Shown here one piece after another: positions 17,215 to 24,135 of a stretch of 53,187 nucleotides of DNA (positions are counted from its first letter, which is position 1; the number at the start of each line of letters is the position of its first letter). Made by a program: the position numbers and the translations under genes. The notes beneath the pieces were generated by a model, which did no database searches, was not told the origin of the DNA, and saw only the letters and a list, made by a program, of their open reading frames with translations. The DNA is from Flavobacteriia bacterium (GTDB taxonomy: Bacteria > Bacteroidota > Bacteroidia > Flavobacteriales_D > Crocinitomicaceae), in the NCBI GenBank assembly GCA_947455515.1, contig CANGOF010000007.1:1-53187 (forward strand). The letters run 5' to 3'.

Positions 17215-18699
17215 ATGAAAATTCCAAACCTAATCGGCTATCACACTTCATCAGAAGGAACAATCACATTTCAAACAGTAAATCCAATTACGGATCAATT
17301 TCATCCTGAACTTTTTGTGGAAGCAACGCAAGCAGAAGTTGATCGAAGTGCAACCTTAGCTAAGGGTGCTTATCGTACATTTTCAAGAACTTCACCGATG
17401 GAGCGCGCTCAATTTTTAAGAGCCATTATTACGGAATTAGAACTAAATAAATCGCTTTTAACAGTCACATATTCCAGAGAATCAGGCTTGAAAGAGCAAC
17501 GTGCGGAAGTAGAATTTACACGAACTATTTTTCAATTGACATCTTTTGCAGACTTACTTTCTCAAGAAAACTTGGAAATTAAACATATTGATTTAGCTGA
17601 CCCAAACAGAACTCCTACTCCAAAACCACAATTGATTAAATATAAATTGGGCATTGGTCCGATTGTAATATTTGGCGCAAGCAATTTTCCGTTTGCCTAT
17701 TCTACGGTTGGTGGAGACACAGCTGCTGCATTGGCCGCAGGCTGTCCTGTTATCGTAAAGAGTCATCCGTTTCACGCACATACGAGCTTTCTGGTCGCGA
17801 AATTGGTGGTTAAAGTAGCTGAAGAACACAAACTACCAGAAGGAGTGTTTTCACACTTAAATGCCACGGGATATGAAGTTGGTCAGCGGTTAGTACAACA
17901 TCCATTTGTCCAAGGTGTAGGTTTTACAGGTAGTATCAAAGGTGGACTTGCCATTCAACAGTTGGCGCAACAACGAGCAGTTCCAATTCCTGTATTCGCT
18001 GAAATGGGGAGCTTGAATCCCGTAGTTATTTTACCTTCTGCTTTAAAAAAAGAATCGGATAATATTGCTACTAAATTAGCCTTATCTATTACTCAAAGTT
18101 CAGGTCAATTTTGCACCAAACCAGGCGCATTATTTTTGGTTCAAGCAGTCGAAACAACTCATTTTTTAGAAACGTTTAAAACCATTTTTGAGCAACAAGC
18201 AAGCTATTCGATGGTGCACCCAACTATTGCGCGTATATATACTCAACGCGCAAAGCAAGTAATAGATCAAACGAATGTTCACTTATTTGCTCAAGGAACT
18301 GTGACAAAAACCTGTAATTTAGGGATACCACAATTATCCATTACGGATGGACATACGTTTGACACCAACAAGCTCCTTCAAGAAGAGGTTTTTGGTCCTC
18401 ATGCTCTTTTAGTGATTTGTAAAGATCAATTAGAATTGGAGCAGATTCTCGAAAACATCGATGGTCAATTGACGTTTTCCTTATTTCACAATGAGGAAAA
18501 TATAGAAGCACAAAACTTGTTTTTCCTCGCACAAGAAAAAGCGGGAAGAGTTATTTTGAATGGAGTTCCAACGGGGGTCGAAGTGAGTCCTGCGATGCAG
18601 CACGGAGGACCTTTCCCTTCCTCTTCAGACAGTCGCTTTACAGCTGTTGGAACGGATTCTATTCAGCGATTTTTGAGGGGGGTGACGGTGCAAAAATAA
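17215..18699 (+). CDS. NADP-type aldehyde dehydrogenase (2-oxoglutarate semialdehyde dehydrogenase-like)
   Basis: A 494-residue cytosolic enzyme that oxidises an aldehyde to an acid with NAD(P)+. Motifs: GPIVIFGASNFPFAYSTVGG (cofactor phosphate-binding region), VGFTGSIKGG (glycine loop), the general base Glu in PVFAEMGSLNPVVIL and the catalytic Cys in SSGQFCTKPG. The FAEMGSxNP form and the FCTKPG form are typical of the ketoglutaric semialdehyde dehydrogenase / fatty aldehyde dehydrogenase (NADP) clade rather than classical ALDH. It runs alone, divergent from the RPE-CBS operon. The next gene is 92 bases downstream on the same strand, after palindromic repeats. Confidence 0.9.
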   Translation: MKIPNLIGYHTSSEGTITFQTVNPITDQFHPELFVEATQAEVDRSATLAKGAYRTFSRTSPMERAQFLRAIITELELNKSLLTVTYSRESGLKEQRAEVEFTRTIFQLTSFADLLSQENLEIKHIDLADPNRTPTPKPQLIKYKLGIGPIVIFGASNFPFAYSTVGGDTAAALAAGCPVIVKSHPFHAHTSFLVAKLVVKVAEEHKLPEGVFSHLNATGYEVGQRLVQHPFVQGVGFTGSIKGGLAIQQLAQQRAVPIPVFAEMGSLNPVVILPSALKKESDNIATKLALSITQSSGQFCTKPGALFLVQAVETTHFLETFKTIFEQQASYSMVHPTIARIYTQRAKQVIDQTNVHLFAQGTVTKTCNLGIPQLSITDGHTFDTNKLLQEEVFGPHALLVICKDQLELEQILENIDGQLTFSLFHNEENIEAQNLFFLAQEKAGRVILNGVPTGVEVSPAMQHGGPFPSSSDSRFTAVGTDSIQRFLRGVTVQK

Positions 18700-18703
18700 C
18701 AAC

Positions 18704-18775
18704 AATATCTTCTACAAGAGATAAAAATGCCATTAAATATCTTTTCAATAAGATAAAAAACAGTATATTTATACT
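18704..18775. repeat. Three short palindromes upstream of the first AAA/DUF4143 gene
   Basis: Two related imperfect palindromes are spaced 32 bases apart: TATCT at 18706-18710 with AGATA at 18719-18723, and TATCTT at 18738-18743 with AAGATA at 18750-18755. A third, AGTATA TT TATACT, lies at 18762-18775. The last one ends 17 bases before the ATG of the ATPase at 18792. They resemble tandem operators, but no binding protein can be assigned. The layout is similar to the clearer array at 20040-20181. Confidence 0.5.
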
Positions 18776-18791
18776 ATATAAAGTGTAAGCC

Positions 18792-20045
18792 ATGCGAGAA
18801 ACATTCAAACAAATCATCATTCAACGCCAAGATTGGCTGCGAAAAATTGATGTGCAAGCAAGAAAAGTCGACCTAGAAGCAAATGCAAACTATGTATTTA
18901 CTGGATTGCGACGTGCTGGAAAAACTTACTACTTATATCAAATCATTCAATCGCTTGTAATGAAAAACAATTTTGATGCTATCCTTTTCATCAATTTTGA
19001 AGATGAACGATTGATTGGAATGACACATCTTCATTTCAATGAAATACTAGAAGCTTACAAAGAATTATTCGACCAACAACCCATTATCTTTTTAGATGAA
19101 GTACAAAACATTGAACATTGGCAAAAATTCGCACGACGCTTAGCTGATGAGGGATATCGAGTATGTGTGACCGGAAGTAATGCAGAGATGTTGAGTAGTG
19201 AAATTGCCACCACTTTAGGAGGTCGTTATATCAATAAAGAAATTTTACCCTTATCATTTAGCGAATATTTATCCTTTCAAAAACTAAAGTTTTCTGCAAA
19301 TGCATTGTATTCAGAAGAACGCTTTGAGTTAAAGAAACAATATTTAGAATACTTACAATATGGTGGGTTTCCTGAACTTCTACACCTAGATAATAAACGC
19401 GATTTTTTATCTTCTGTGTATCAAAAACTGTTTTACGGAGATTTAATTGCTCGATACAAAATTTCGAATCCCAATTTATTGAAATTCTTAATCAAAAAAC
19501 TTGCGGAGAGTGTCAATAATGAAACTTCTGTAAATCGCATTAAGAATTTGATAAAATCGACCGGTGTAAGTATCGGAAGTAATACTTTATTCGATTATCT
19601 AAATCATTTAGAAGCATCTTTTTTAATTGCTCCTATTACCAACTTTTACAGCAAGCTTGTAGAAAAAGAAACCAATAAAAAGTATTACTTTTTAGATACT
19701 GGAATTCTGATGTTGTTTTTAAACGAGCAAGACACTAAATTATTGGAAAATCAAATCTACATCGAACTTAGAAGAAGAGGTTACGCTCCTTATTTCTTGA
19801 AAAGCAAATTGGAAGTTGACTTTTATGTGCCCGAAGATAATTTGTTAATTCAAGTTTCGTATAGTACCTCAGACATCGAAACACGCAAACGTGAAGTAAA
19901 AGCGTTGGATGTAGCCATGAAATCATTGGAAATTAAAGAAAGTTGGATTATTACCATGGATGAACGAGAAATCATCGAAACGGAAAATGGAAAAATTCGT
20001 GTGATACCAGCATTCGAGTGGTTGAGGAAGGAGGAAGGAGTTTAA
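18792..20045 (+). CDS. AAA family ATPase with DUF4143 (AAA_14 type), copy 1
   Basis: A 417-residue protein. The N-terminal half is a P-loop ATPase with Walker A GLRRAGKT (38-45) and Walker B IIFLDEVQN (Asp 102, Glu 103). A sensor-like VCVTGSNAEM follows. The C-terminal half is DUF4143, with YFLDTGILMLFLN and a terminal ELRRRGY...LEVDFYVPEDNLLIQVSY that has the D-x-n-Q/E-x-S look of a degenerate restriction-nuclease fold. This family is abundant in Bacteroidota, often near toxin-antitoxin genes; its job is unknown. It is followed after 136 bases by a related ATPase, with a palindrome array between. The stop codon lies inside the first half-copy of that array. Confidence 0.85.
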   Translation: MRETFKQIIIQRQDWLRKIDVQARKVDLEANANYVFTGLRRAGKTYYLYQIIQSLVMKNNFDAILFINFEDERLIGMTHLHFNEILEAYKELFDQQPIIFLDEVQNIEHWQKFARRLADEGYRVCVTGSNAEMLSSEIATTLGGRYINKEILPLSFSEYLSFQKLKFSANALYSEERFELKKQYLEYLQYGGFPELLHLDNKRDFLSSVYQKLFYGDLIARYKISNPNLLKFLIKKLAESVNNETSVNRIKNLIKSTGVSIGSNTLFDYLNHLEASFLIAPITNFYSKLVEKETNKKYYFLDTGILMLFLNEQDTKLLENQIYIELRRRGYAPYFLKSKLEVDFYVPEDNLLIQVSYSTSDIETRKREVKALDVAMKSLEIKESWIITMDEREIIETENGKIRVIPAFEWLRKEEGV

Positions 20046-20181
20046 TGTATAAATGAAATGAAATGCAAAAAAACAAAAAAAGTTTAATCTATACATTAAA
20101 TAAAACCAAAATAAAAACAAAATTTAATGTATACATTAAGAAATTTATTAAATTTGAATAAGTTTAATCTATACATTAAAT
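20040..20181. repeat. Phased palindrome array between the two AAA/DUF4143 genes
   Basis: Three full copies of a 16-18 base palindrome and one half copy occur in 142 bases. TTTAAT begins at 20041 (half copy), 20083, 20123 and 20163, so the full copies repeat with a period of exactly 40 bases. The copy at 20123 contains a perfect 16-base palindrome, TTAATGTA TACATTAA; the copies at 20083 and 20163 are identical to each other (TTAATCTATACATTAA, one base off). The last ends at the base before the ATG of copy 2 (20182). This looks like a cooperative operator or an iteron array. Confidence 0.85.
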
Positions 20182-21393
20182 ATGAATCTGACATACATTG
20201 CAAGAAATGAATACATTCATCGTATTCAACCATTTATTGGTAAAAACATCATTAAAGTATTAGTTGGACAGAGGCGTGTAGGTAAGAGTTATCTACTTAT
20301 TCAACTGATGGATGAGGTTAAAAAAATAGATCCAGACGTTCATTGTATTTTTATAAATAAAGAATCGTTAGAATTTGACACGATAAAAGATTACAAAGAT
20401 GTGTTAGAATATGTAAATCAACACAAGAAATCTGGAGGTAAAAATGCCTTATTCATTGATGAAATTCAAGATATTTCAGAATTTGAAAAAGCGTTGAGAC
20501 ATTTTGGGTTAGAAACGAATTTTGATATTTACTGTACAGGAAGCAATGCAAATTTACTTTCTGGAGAATTAGCCACGTTTTTAAGCGGAAGATATATCGA
20601 ATTCAATGTATATAGTCTTTCATATTTAGAATTTTTAGATTTCCATCAATTAGAAAACAATTCAGCAAGCTTGAAATCTTTTCTAACGTATGGCGGTATG
20701 CCTTTTTTAAAGAACTTAGTAAAAGAAGATCAAGTTTTTACAGAATATTTAAAAAACATCTACGCCACAATTTTATACAAAGACATCATTTCACGTTTTC
20801 AAATTAGAAATACCCAATTTTTAGAAAATTTAGTTCAATTTCTATCCAACAACATTGGAAATATTATTTCAGCAAACAAAATAAGTGAATACTTAAAATC
20901 TCAAAAATTAAAAATATCTCCGCAAGTAGTCATCAATTATCTAAATTACCTAAGCCAAGCATTTTTGATTTTCCAAGTAAAGCGAAATAATATCTTAGGA
21001 AAAAAGATGTTTGAAATTCATGAAAAATACTATTTTGAAGATTGGGGAATTGTAAATGCAATGTTGGGTTTTCAAAACATGGACATCGGTAAAATAATGG
21101 AGAACGTTGTATTTATGCACCTTAAAATTCAAGGATTCAAAATTCAAGTTGGTGTAATCGGGGATAAAGAAATAGATTTTGTAGCAGAAAAAAATGGCGC
21201 CAAAATATACCTGCAAGTTTGTTATTTATTGAGTGATGAGAAGGTTAAAGAACGCGAATTTGGAAACTTATCCCTTATTGATGATAATTATCCCAAATAT
21301 GTAGTTTCACTGGACGAGTTTGCACCCGCGGATTTAAATGGTATCAAACATATTCATCTTAGGGAATTATTGAGTGGAGGAAGTTTGGTGTAA
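20182..21393 (+). CDS. AAA family ATPase with DUF4143 (AAA_14 type), copy 2
   Basis: A 403-residue relative of the previous ATPase. Walker A is GQRRVGKS (29-36), Walker B is NALFIDEIQD (Asp 93, Glu 94), and the sensor region is IYCTGSNANLLSGELA. The C-terminal half is DUF4143: YYFEDWGIVNAML and the nuclease-like VIGDKEIDFVAEKNGAKIYLQVCY (seen around residues 330-355), in which D-x-V and the Q in place of K make activity doubtful. The two copies differ throughout and are not a recent duplication. The start codon follows directly after the last palindrome, leaving no normal untranslated leader if transcription starts within the array. It converges on hipA with 54 bases between the stops. Confidence 0.85.
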   Translation: MNLTYIARNEYIHRIQPFIGKNIIKVLVGQRRVGKSYLLIQLMDEVKKIDPDVHCIFINKESLEFDTIKDYKDVLEYVNQHKKSGGKNALFIDEIQDISEFEKALRHFGLETNFDIYCTGSNANLLSGELATFLSGRYIEFNVYSLSYLEFLDFHQLENNSASLKSFLTYGGMPFLKNLVKEDQVFTEYLKNIYATILYKDIISRFQIRNTQFLENLVQFLSNNIGNIISANKISEYLKSQKLKISPQVVINYLNYLSQAFLIFQVKRNNILGKKMFEIHEKYYFEDWGIVNAMLGFQNMDIGKIMENVVFMHLKIQGFKIQVGVIGDKEIDFVAEKNGAKIYLQVCYLLSDEKVKEREFGNLSLIDDNYPKYVVSLDEFAPADLNGIKHIHLRELLSGGSLV

Positions 21394-21414
21394 AAAAAAA
21401 TCCTGCGACCGATT
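21391..21414. repeat. Truncated copy of the island terminator repeat
   Basis: After an A run, TCCTGCGACCGATT (21401-21414) is identical to the left arm and loop of the hairpin terminators at 23366 and 28360. The right arm is missing: GGCGCAGGATT is replaced by CAAGCTAAATTTG, so it cannot fold in the same way. On the minus strand, downstream of hipA, a weaker hairpin ATTCAA/TTGAAT lies just next to it (21412-21430). Confidence 0.7.
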
Positions 21415-21447
21415 CAAGCTAAATTTGAATACAAAACTTTCATTTTA

Positions 21448-22755
21448 CTAAACTTTAAATACGTTCAAATTTTCTTCAATTCTTTTACTTAAATCCATTC
21501 TTACACCTGCAATTTTGGAGTAATGATGCCAAGATGTAATAACGGAAATAATTTCTTCTATAATATTTGATCCTTTTTTGATATTATTTTCTTTTGCGAT
21601 TTTTAATAAATCTTGTTTGCTTATACCCTCTTTTTTTCCATTTACACTTAAGGTTTGCTTCGTTACCCAAAAATTTGTTTCATCAAACGAAAAACACACA
21701 TCGTATGCTGGCGCTAATCTCCATGACTCATCCTTTTTTAATAGGAAAGAGAAATTTTTGGTATGATCATCATAATTTGTAGCTAACACATTAAACACCA
21801 TTCTCCTAAACATTTGCTCTGCTTCGGGATATGTTAATTTTAATATACGCATTGTTTGGAAAACTTGTTCGTAACTATACCCATCCATATCGTTAAAGTC
21901 ATAATGCTGAATCCCACACAAGGTTTGGACATGATGTTTTATATTTCCTTCACGATCAAATCTTTTCGTCATAAAATGGGCACGCCCATTCTCTTCTAAC
22001 AATTGACATTCACTTATGTCGATAGCACATTCTTTTGCCATTAAATAATAGGCATATTCAACCCTTCCCCAACCTGAACTTTCTCCAAATTGCTCACCAC
22101 TTACTCCATCTAATTTCAACAACCAATGTTCAAAACCACTTAAAATATCCCCTTGACCAGATCGAATTTCTTTCGTAATCGGATTGAATGCAATTAATGC
22201 TTTCGGACGTGCACCACCAGCAGAAGTTCCAATCTTTAAAATAGCTAACATTGCTTTTTCCTCTTCTTTACTTAAGGAAACTGAAAAATTATTGCGATCA
22301 TCGATCATTTTTTTTGCAATTTCTATTAACCCTGCAATCTCTATTGAAAAACTATTTTTTTCTGATTTTAACTGTGCTGGTTCAAATTCTAACGCCCCCA
22401 TCCCTCTCGCACCTATAAAACAAAGCTTTTCTACTGGATTCATACTGTTTTCTGACCTACCTTGTTGCGCTAACCATGCATTAATCAATTTGCTTCCATA
22501 TTTATCGGGAAGTGCATCCGCAAGTAAACCTGGCAAACCTTTGAACGTATCTTCTGTTTCATTTCTTCCTCTTCTTAATTCAGGAAAACTATAAATTCTA
22601 TCACCCGCTGAAATCGGCATTTTGATTGGGGAAAGATTCCAACCTTTCTTTAGAAAAGCTGGGGCAAATTGAAAATAAGCTAACTTTTGTGCACTATCCC
22701 AACGAACGGCTCCAACGTATTCACCCCATATTTTAACTTCTGCAGCATCTACCAT
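21448..22755 (-). CDS. hipA: HipA-type serine/threonine kinase toxin
   Basis: The toxin kinase of a type II toxin-antitoxin pair; HipA in E. coli phosphorylates glutamyl-tRNA synthetase and causes persistence. The 435 residues match the full HipA length. The N-terminal HipA_N domain has VKIWGEYVGAV. The nucleotide-binding loop is TSAGGARPKA (178-186), RAHFMTKRFDR is the conserved core strand, NYDDHTKNFSF holds the catalytic Asp 329, and LAPAYDVCFS the metal-binding Asp 352. All look intact. Its ATG lies inside the last codons of hipB (7-base overlap), so translation is coupled. The target in this organism cannot be read from the sequence. Confidence 0.92.
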   Translation of the reverse strand: MVDAAEVKIWGEYVGAVRWDSAQKLAYFQFAPAFLKKGWNLSPIKMPISAGDRIYSFPELRRGRNETEDTFKGLPGLLADALPDKYGSKLINAWLAQQGRSENSMNPVEKLCFIGARGMGALEFEPAQLKSEKNSFSIEIAGLIEIAKKMIDDRNNFSVSLSKEEEKAMLAILKIGTSAGGARPKALIAFNPITKEIRSGQGDILSGFEHWLLKLDGVSGEQFGESSGWGRVEYAYYLMAKECAIDISECQLLEENGRAHFMTKRFDREGNIKHHVQTLCGIQHYDFNDMDGYSYEQVFQTMRILKLTYPEAEQMFRRMVFNVLATNYDDHTKNFSFLLKKDESWRLAPAYDVCFSFDETNFWVTKQTLSVNGKKEGISKQDLLKIAKENNIKKGSNIIEEIISVITSWHHYSKIAGVRMDLSKRIEENLNVFKV

Positions 22756-23102
22756 TCTAATTCATTTTTTTGATCCGAAGATTTAAGTGTATTCGAAGCA
22801 CGTTTTCTTTGCTTCTTTTTGAGTTTAATATATGCCAAGGGACTAATTTGTTCCTGCGTTTTAAAAACATCAAATACATACAACACATCCAGTACACGCA
22901 ATACTTGTATCAAGCAAACTATACTTACAGTATCTCCTTTCTCCATAAGACATAATGTAGAACGACTTATACCAGCTTCTTTTGCAACCTGCTCTTGTGT
23001 TTTGTTCTGATTTAAACGATGCCATTTCACAAAGTCAGCCAAGCGTTTAATTAACGCATTATCCGAAAAAGAATTTAAATTTACGTCTGAATTTTCATTC
23101 AT
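22749..23102 (-). CDS. hipB: HipB-like XRE antitoxin
   Basis: A 117-residue DNA-binding antitoxin. An XRE helix-turn-helix fills residues 17-75 (FVKWHRLNQNKTQEQVAKEAG, then SRSTLCLMEKGDTVSIVCL). After it comes LYVFDVF and a basic tail (KLKKKQRKRAS). HipB proteins neutralise HipA and repress the operon by binding palindromes in the promoter. Two palindromes fit here, at 23125-23142 and 23214-23237. The start at MNENSDVN is the first ATG after them. HipA overlaps its end. Confidence 0.9.
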   Translation of the reverse strand: MNENSDVNLNSFSDNALIKRLADFVKWHRLNQNKTQEQVAKEAGISRSTLCLMEKGDTVSIVCLIQVLRVLDVLYVFDVFKTQEQISPLAYIKLKKKQRKRASNTLKSSDQKNELEW

Positions 23103-23124
23103 AATATTTCAAAATAATAATTTA

Positions 23125-23148
23125 TGTATCGTATTTCATACAAAAATA
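23125..23148 (-). promoter_or_regulatory. hipBA proximal operator and -7 box
   Basis: TGTAT (23125-23129) and ATACA (23138-23142) form an inverted repeat 23 bases before the hipB ATG. CAAAAATA at 23141-23148 is TATTTTTG on the minus strand, a match to TAnnTTTG. The palindrome thus covers the transcription start, where a bound HipB would block RNA polymerase. No convincing -33 TTTG is found at the right distance, which lowers confidence in the promoter part. Confidence 0.55.
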
Positions 23149-23213
23149 CGTGTTTTATACATGTAAAAATAATAATGAATGAAATAAACTACATTAAGAC
23201 TTAAAAACAATTA

Positions 23214-23237
23214 ATATGTATGAAATATCATACATAT
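23214..23237. promoter_or_regulatory. hipBA distal palindrome
   Basis: A perfect inverted repeat with 10-base arms, ATATGTATGA (23214-23223) and TCATACATAT (23228-23237), around AATA. It shares the GTAT...ATAC half-sites with the proximal operator and is about 90 bases upstream of it. A second HipB site and DNA looping are plausible by analogy with E. coli hipBA, which has several operators. Binding is inferred. Confidence 0.6.
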
Positions 23238-23296
23238 TACATATATAAAACAAAGCAGTAAATCCAGAGATTGATAAAAAAATGTTTTTGAAATCA

Positions 23297-23340
23297 GTAC
23301 AAATCCTCCAATCAATTACCTAATTTGTACCGTTTTTTTA
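23297..23340 (+). terminator. Orphan plus-strand terminator between hipBA and the YoeB pseudogene
   Basis: GTACAAAT (23297-23304) pairs with ATTTGTAC (23323-23330) and is followed by CG and a run of seven T, a good Rho-independent terminator for plus-strand transcription. No plus-strand gene precedes it: hipB reads the other way. The gene-free stretch 23103-23429 therefore holds the hip operators, this hairpin and a minus-strand terminator, and nothing else that codes. A small RNA or the remnant of a lost gene could explain it. Confidence 0.65.
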
Positions 23341-23362
23341 TTATGTTCACTAAAAAACATTC

Positions 23363-23400
23363 CTGAAAAAAAATCCTGCGACCGATTGGCGTAGGATTTC
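23363..23400 (-). terminator. Island terminator repeat, copy after the YoeB pseudogene
   Basis: AAATCCTGCG (23371-23380), a loop ACCGATTGG, and CGTAGGATTT (23390-23399) form a stem with one G-U pair, followed on the minus strand by a run of U. It terminates the antitoxin/YoeB unit. The loop sequence ACCGATT is the same as in the copies at 21401 and 28371. Confidence 0.85.
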
Positions 23401-23429
23401 TTGGTTATTTGAAAAAAGTTGTAATTACA

Positions 23430-23689
23430 TTACTTATAATGTCCTTTGAATGCGTATATATTAACTATATTTTCACTTACCTCATAAACAATTCTATGTT
23501 CACGATCTATACGTCAAGACCAACATCCTGCATATTCATACTTTAAAGGTTCAGGTTTCCAATACCTTCGAATGGTGTTTCAATAATTGACAATAATAAC
23601 GCTGAAATTTTCTTTTGGATACTTTTGTTTCCTGATTTTTTCCAGTATTCCAAATCATTTTTAGCGGTAGGAGAATAAATTATTTCCAT
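23430..23689 (-). pseudogene. YoeB/Txe-type mRNA interferase toxin, inactivated
   Basis: Read from the ATG at 23689 the frame gives MEIIYSPTAKNDLEYWKKSG and then, in the +1 shifted frame, the YoeB-family blocks KPEPLKYEYAGCWS, RIDREHRIVYEV and YAFKGHYK, ending at 23430. Two independent lesions are visible: a one-base deletion near 23554-23558, in the codon before PEPLK, which leads into an early TAA, and a TGA at 23514-23516 where the family has Arg (WSRRI). The family's catalytic Glu/Arg/His region would be lost. A two-lesion gene is unlikely to be a sequencing error. It overlaps the antitoxin-like gene by 10 bases, as in working pairs. Confidence 0.85.
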
Positions 23690-23892
23690 AAATTATCAAT
23701 GTCTTTTACTGTCATTGAAATTCCTTTACCTGCTTTAATTTCGTTTCTACTCTCCGTAATCTTGGCAACAAACTCTGAATTATAAGGGGTTTCCTCCTTA
23801 CCAACCTCAAACTTGATTTTAAGTGCTTTCATAAACGCTTTCAATGCATTTACTTGCTCTTTATTTTCTGTATGGATGGTAAAAGTTGTCAT
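23680..23892 (-). CDS. Antitoxin-like small protein (DUF2683-like) paired with the dead YoeB toxin
   Basis: A 70-residue protein, MTTFTIHTENKEQVNALKAF at the start, then an acidic middle and a C-terminal region ending VKDIDNLWK. Short proteins with this N-terminal pattern are commonly annotated DUF2683 and lie in front of Txe/YoeB toxins in Bacteroidota, acting as their antitoxins by position; biochemical proof is not known to me. The frame is intact although its toxin is broken. It has a good promoter with a palindrome over the -33 box, so it is probably still expressed, and could serve as an orphan antitoxin against a related toxin elsewhere. Confidence 0.75.
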   Translation of the reverse strand: MTTFTIHTENKEQVNALKAFMKALKIKFEVGKEETPYNSEFVAKITESRNEIKAGKGISMTVKDIDNLWK

Positions 23893-23911
23893 AGTATATT
23901 AATTTACATAT

Positions 23912-23948
23912 CAAATTTACAAAAAATACAAATTACATCAAAATGTAA
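23912..23948 (-). promoter_or_regulatory. Promoter and operator of the antitoxin/YoeB unit
   Basis: On the minus strand TTTG (23939-23942) is followed after 19 bases by TAAATTTG (23912-23919), a full match to the Bacteroidota consensus, 20 bases upstream of the ATG at 23892. The palindrome TTACAT CAAA ATGTAA (23933-23948) covers the -33 box and is a likely autoregulation site. Confidence 0.75.
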
Positions 23949-23960
23949 CTAATGACAAAA

Positions 23961-23995
23961 CAAAAAAATCCTGCGACTTATTTTGACGCAGGATT
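23961..23995 (-). terminator. Island terminator repeat, copy after the micropeptide gene
   Basis: AATCCTGCG (23968-23976) and CGCAGGATT (23987-23995) pair perfectly over 9 bases. On the minus strand the stem is followed by seven U. The loop (ACTTATTTTGA) differs from the other copies while the arms are the same. It ends the unit 24672-24034. Confidence 0.88.
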
Positions 23996-24033
23996 GCTGG
24001 TGTATTATAAAAACAAAAGATAATTTCCCTTCT

Positions 24034-24108
24034 TCAAGAAGCAATAAATAGGATTAACATTGCTATAAGGAGTACAAGAAGTAATAAGTAAATTAGCTCC
24101 CGTTTCAT
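24034..24108 (-). CDS. 24-residue hydrophobic single-TM micropeptide
   Basis: From ATG 24108 the frame reads MKREL followed by about 17 almost purely hydrophobic residues (Leu, Ile, Val, Ala, Met) and ends FIAS at a TGA, 24034. Two positive charges before a membrane helix would place the N-terminus in the cytoplasm. It begins 28 bases after the stop of the 178-residue unknown gene and ends 39 bases before a strong terminator, so it lies in the same transcript. Size and shape resemble type I toxin peptides and small regulatory membrane proteins. It is too short to prove by sequence; chance is possible, though an uninterrupted hydrophobic frame positioned between stop and terminator is suggestive. 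Confidence 0.5.
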   Translation of the reverse strand: MKRELIYLLLLVLLIAMLILFIAS

Positions 24109-24135
24109 GTATAGGCGTACAATTTATAAAACAAA

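Noticed and set aside
22184-22594. 136-residue plus-strand frame inside hipA
   Set aside because: Complement shadow of the HipA core, where the opposite strand carries all conserved motifs.
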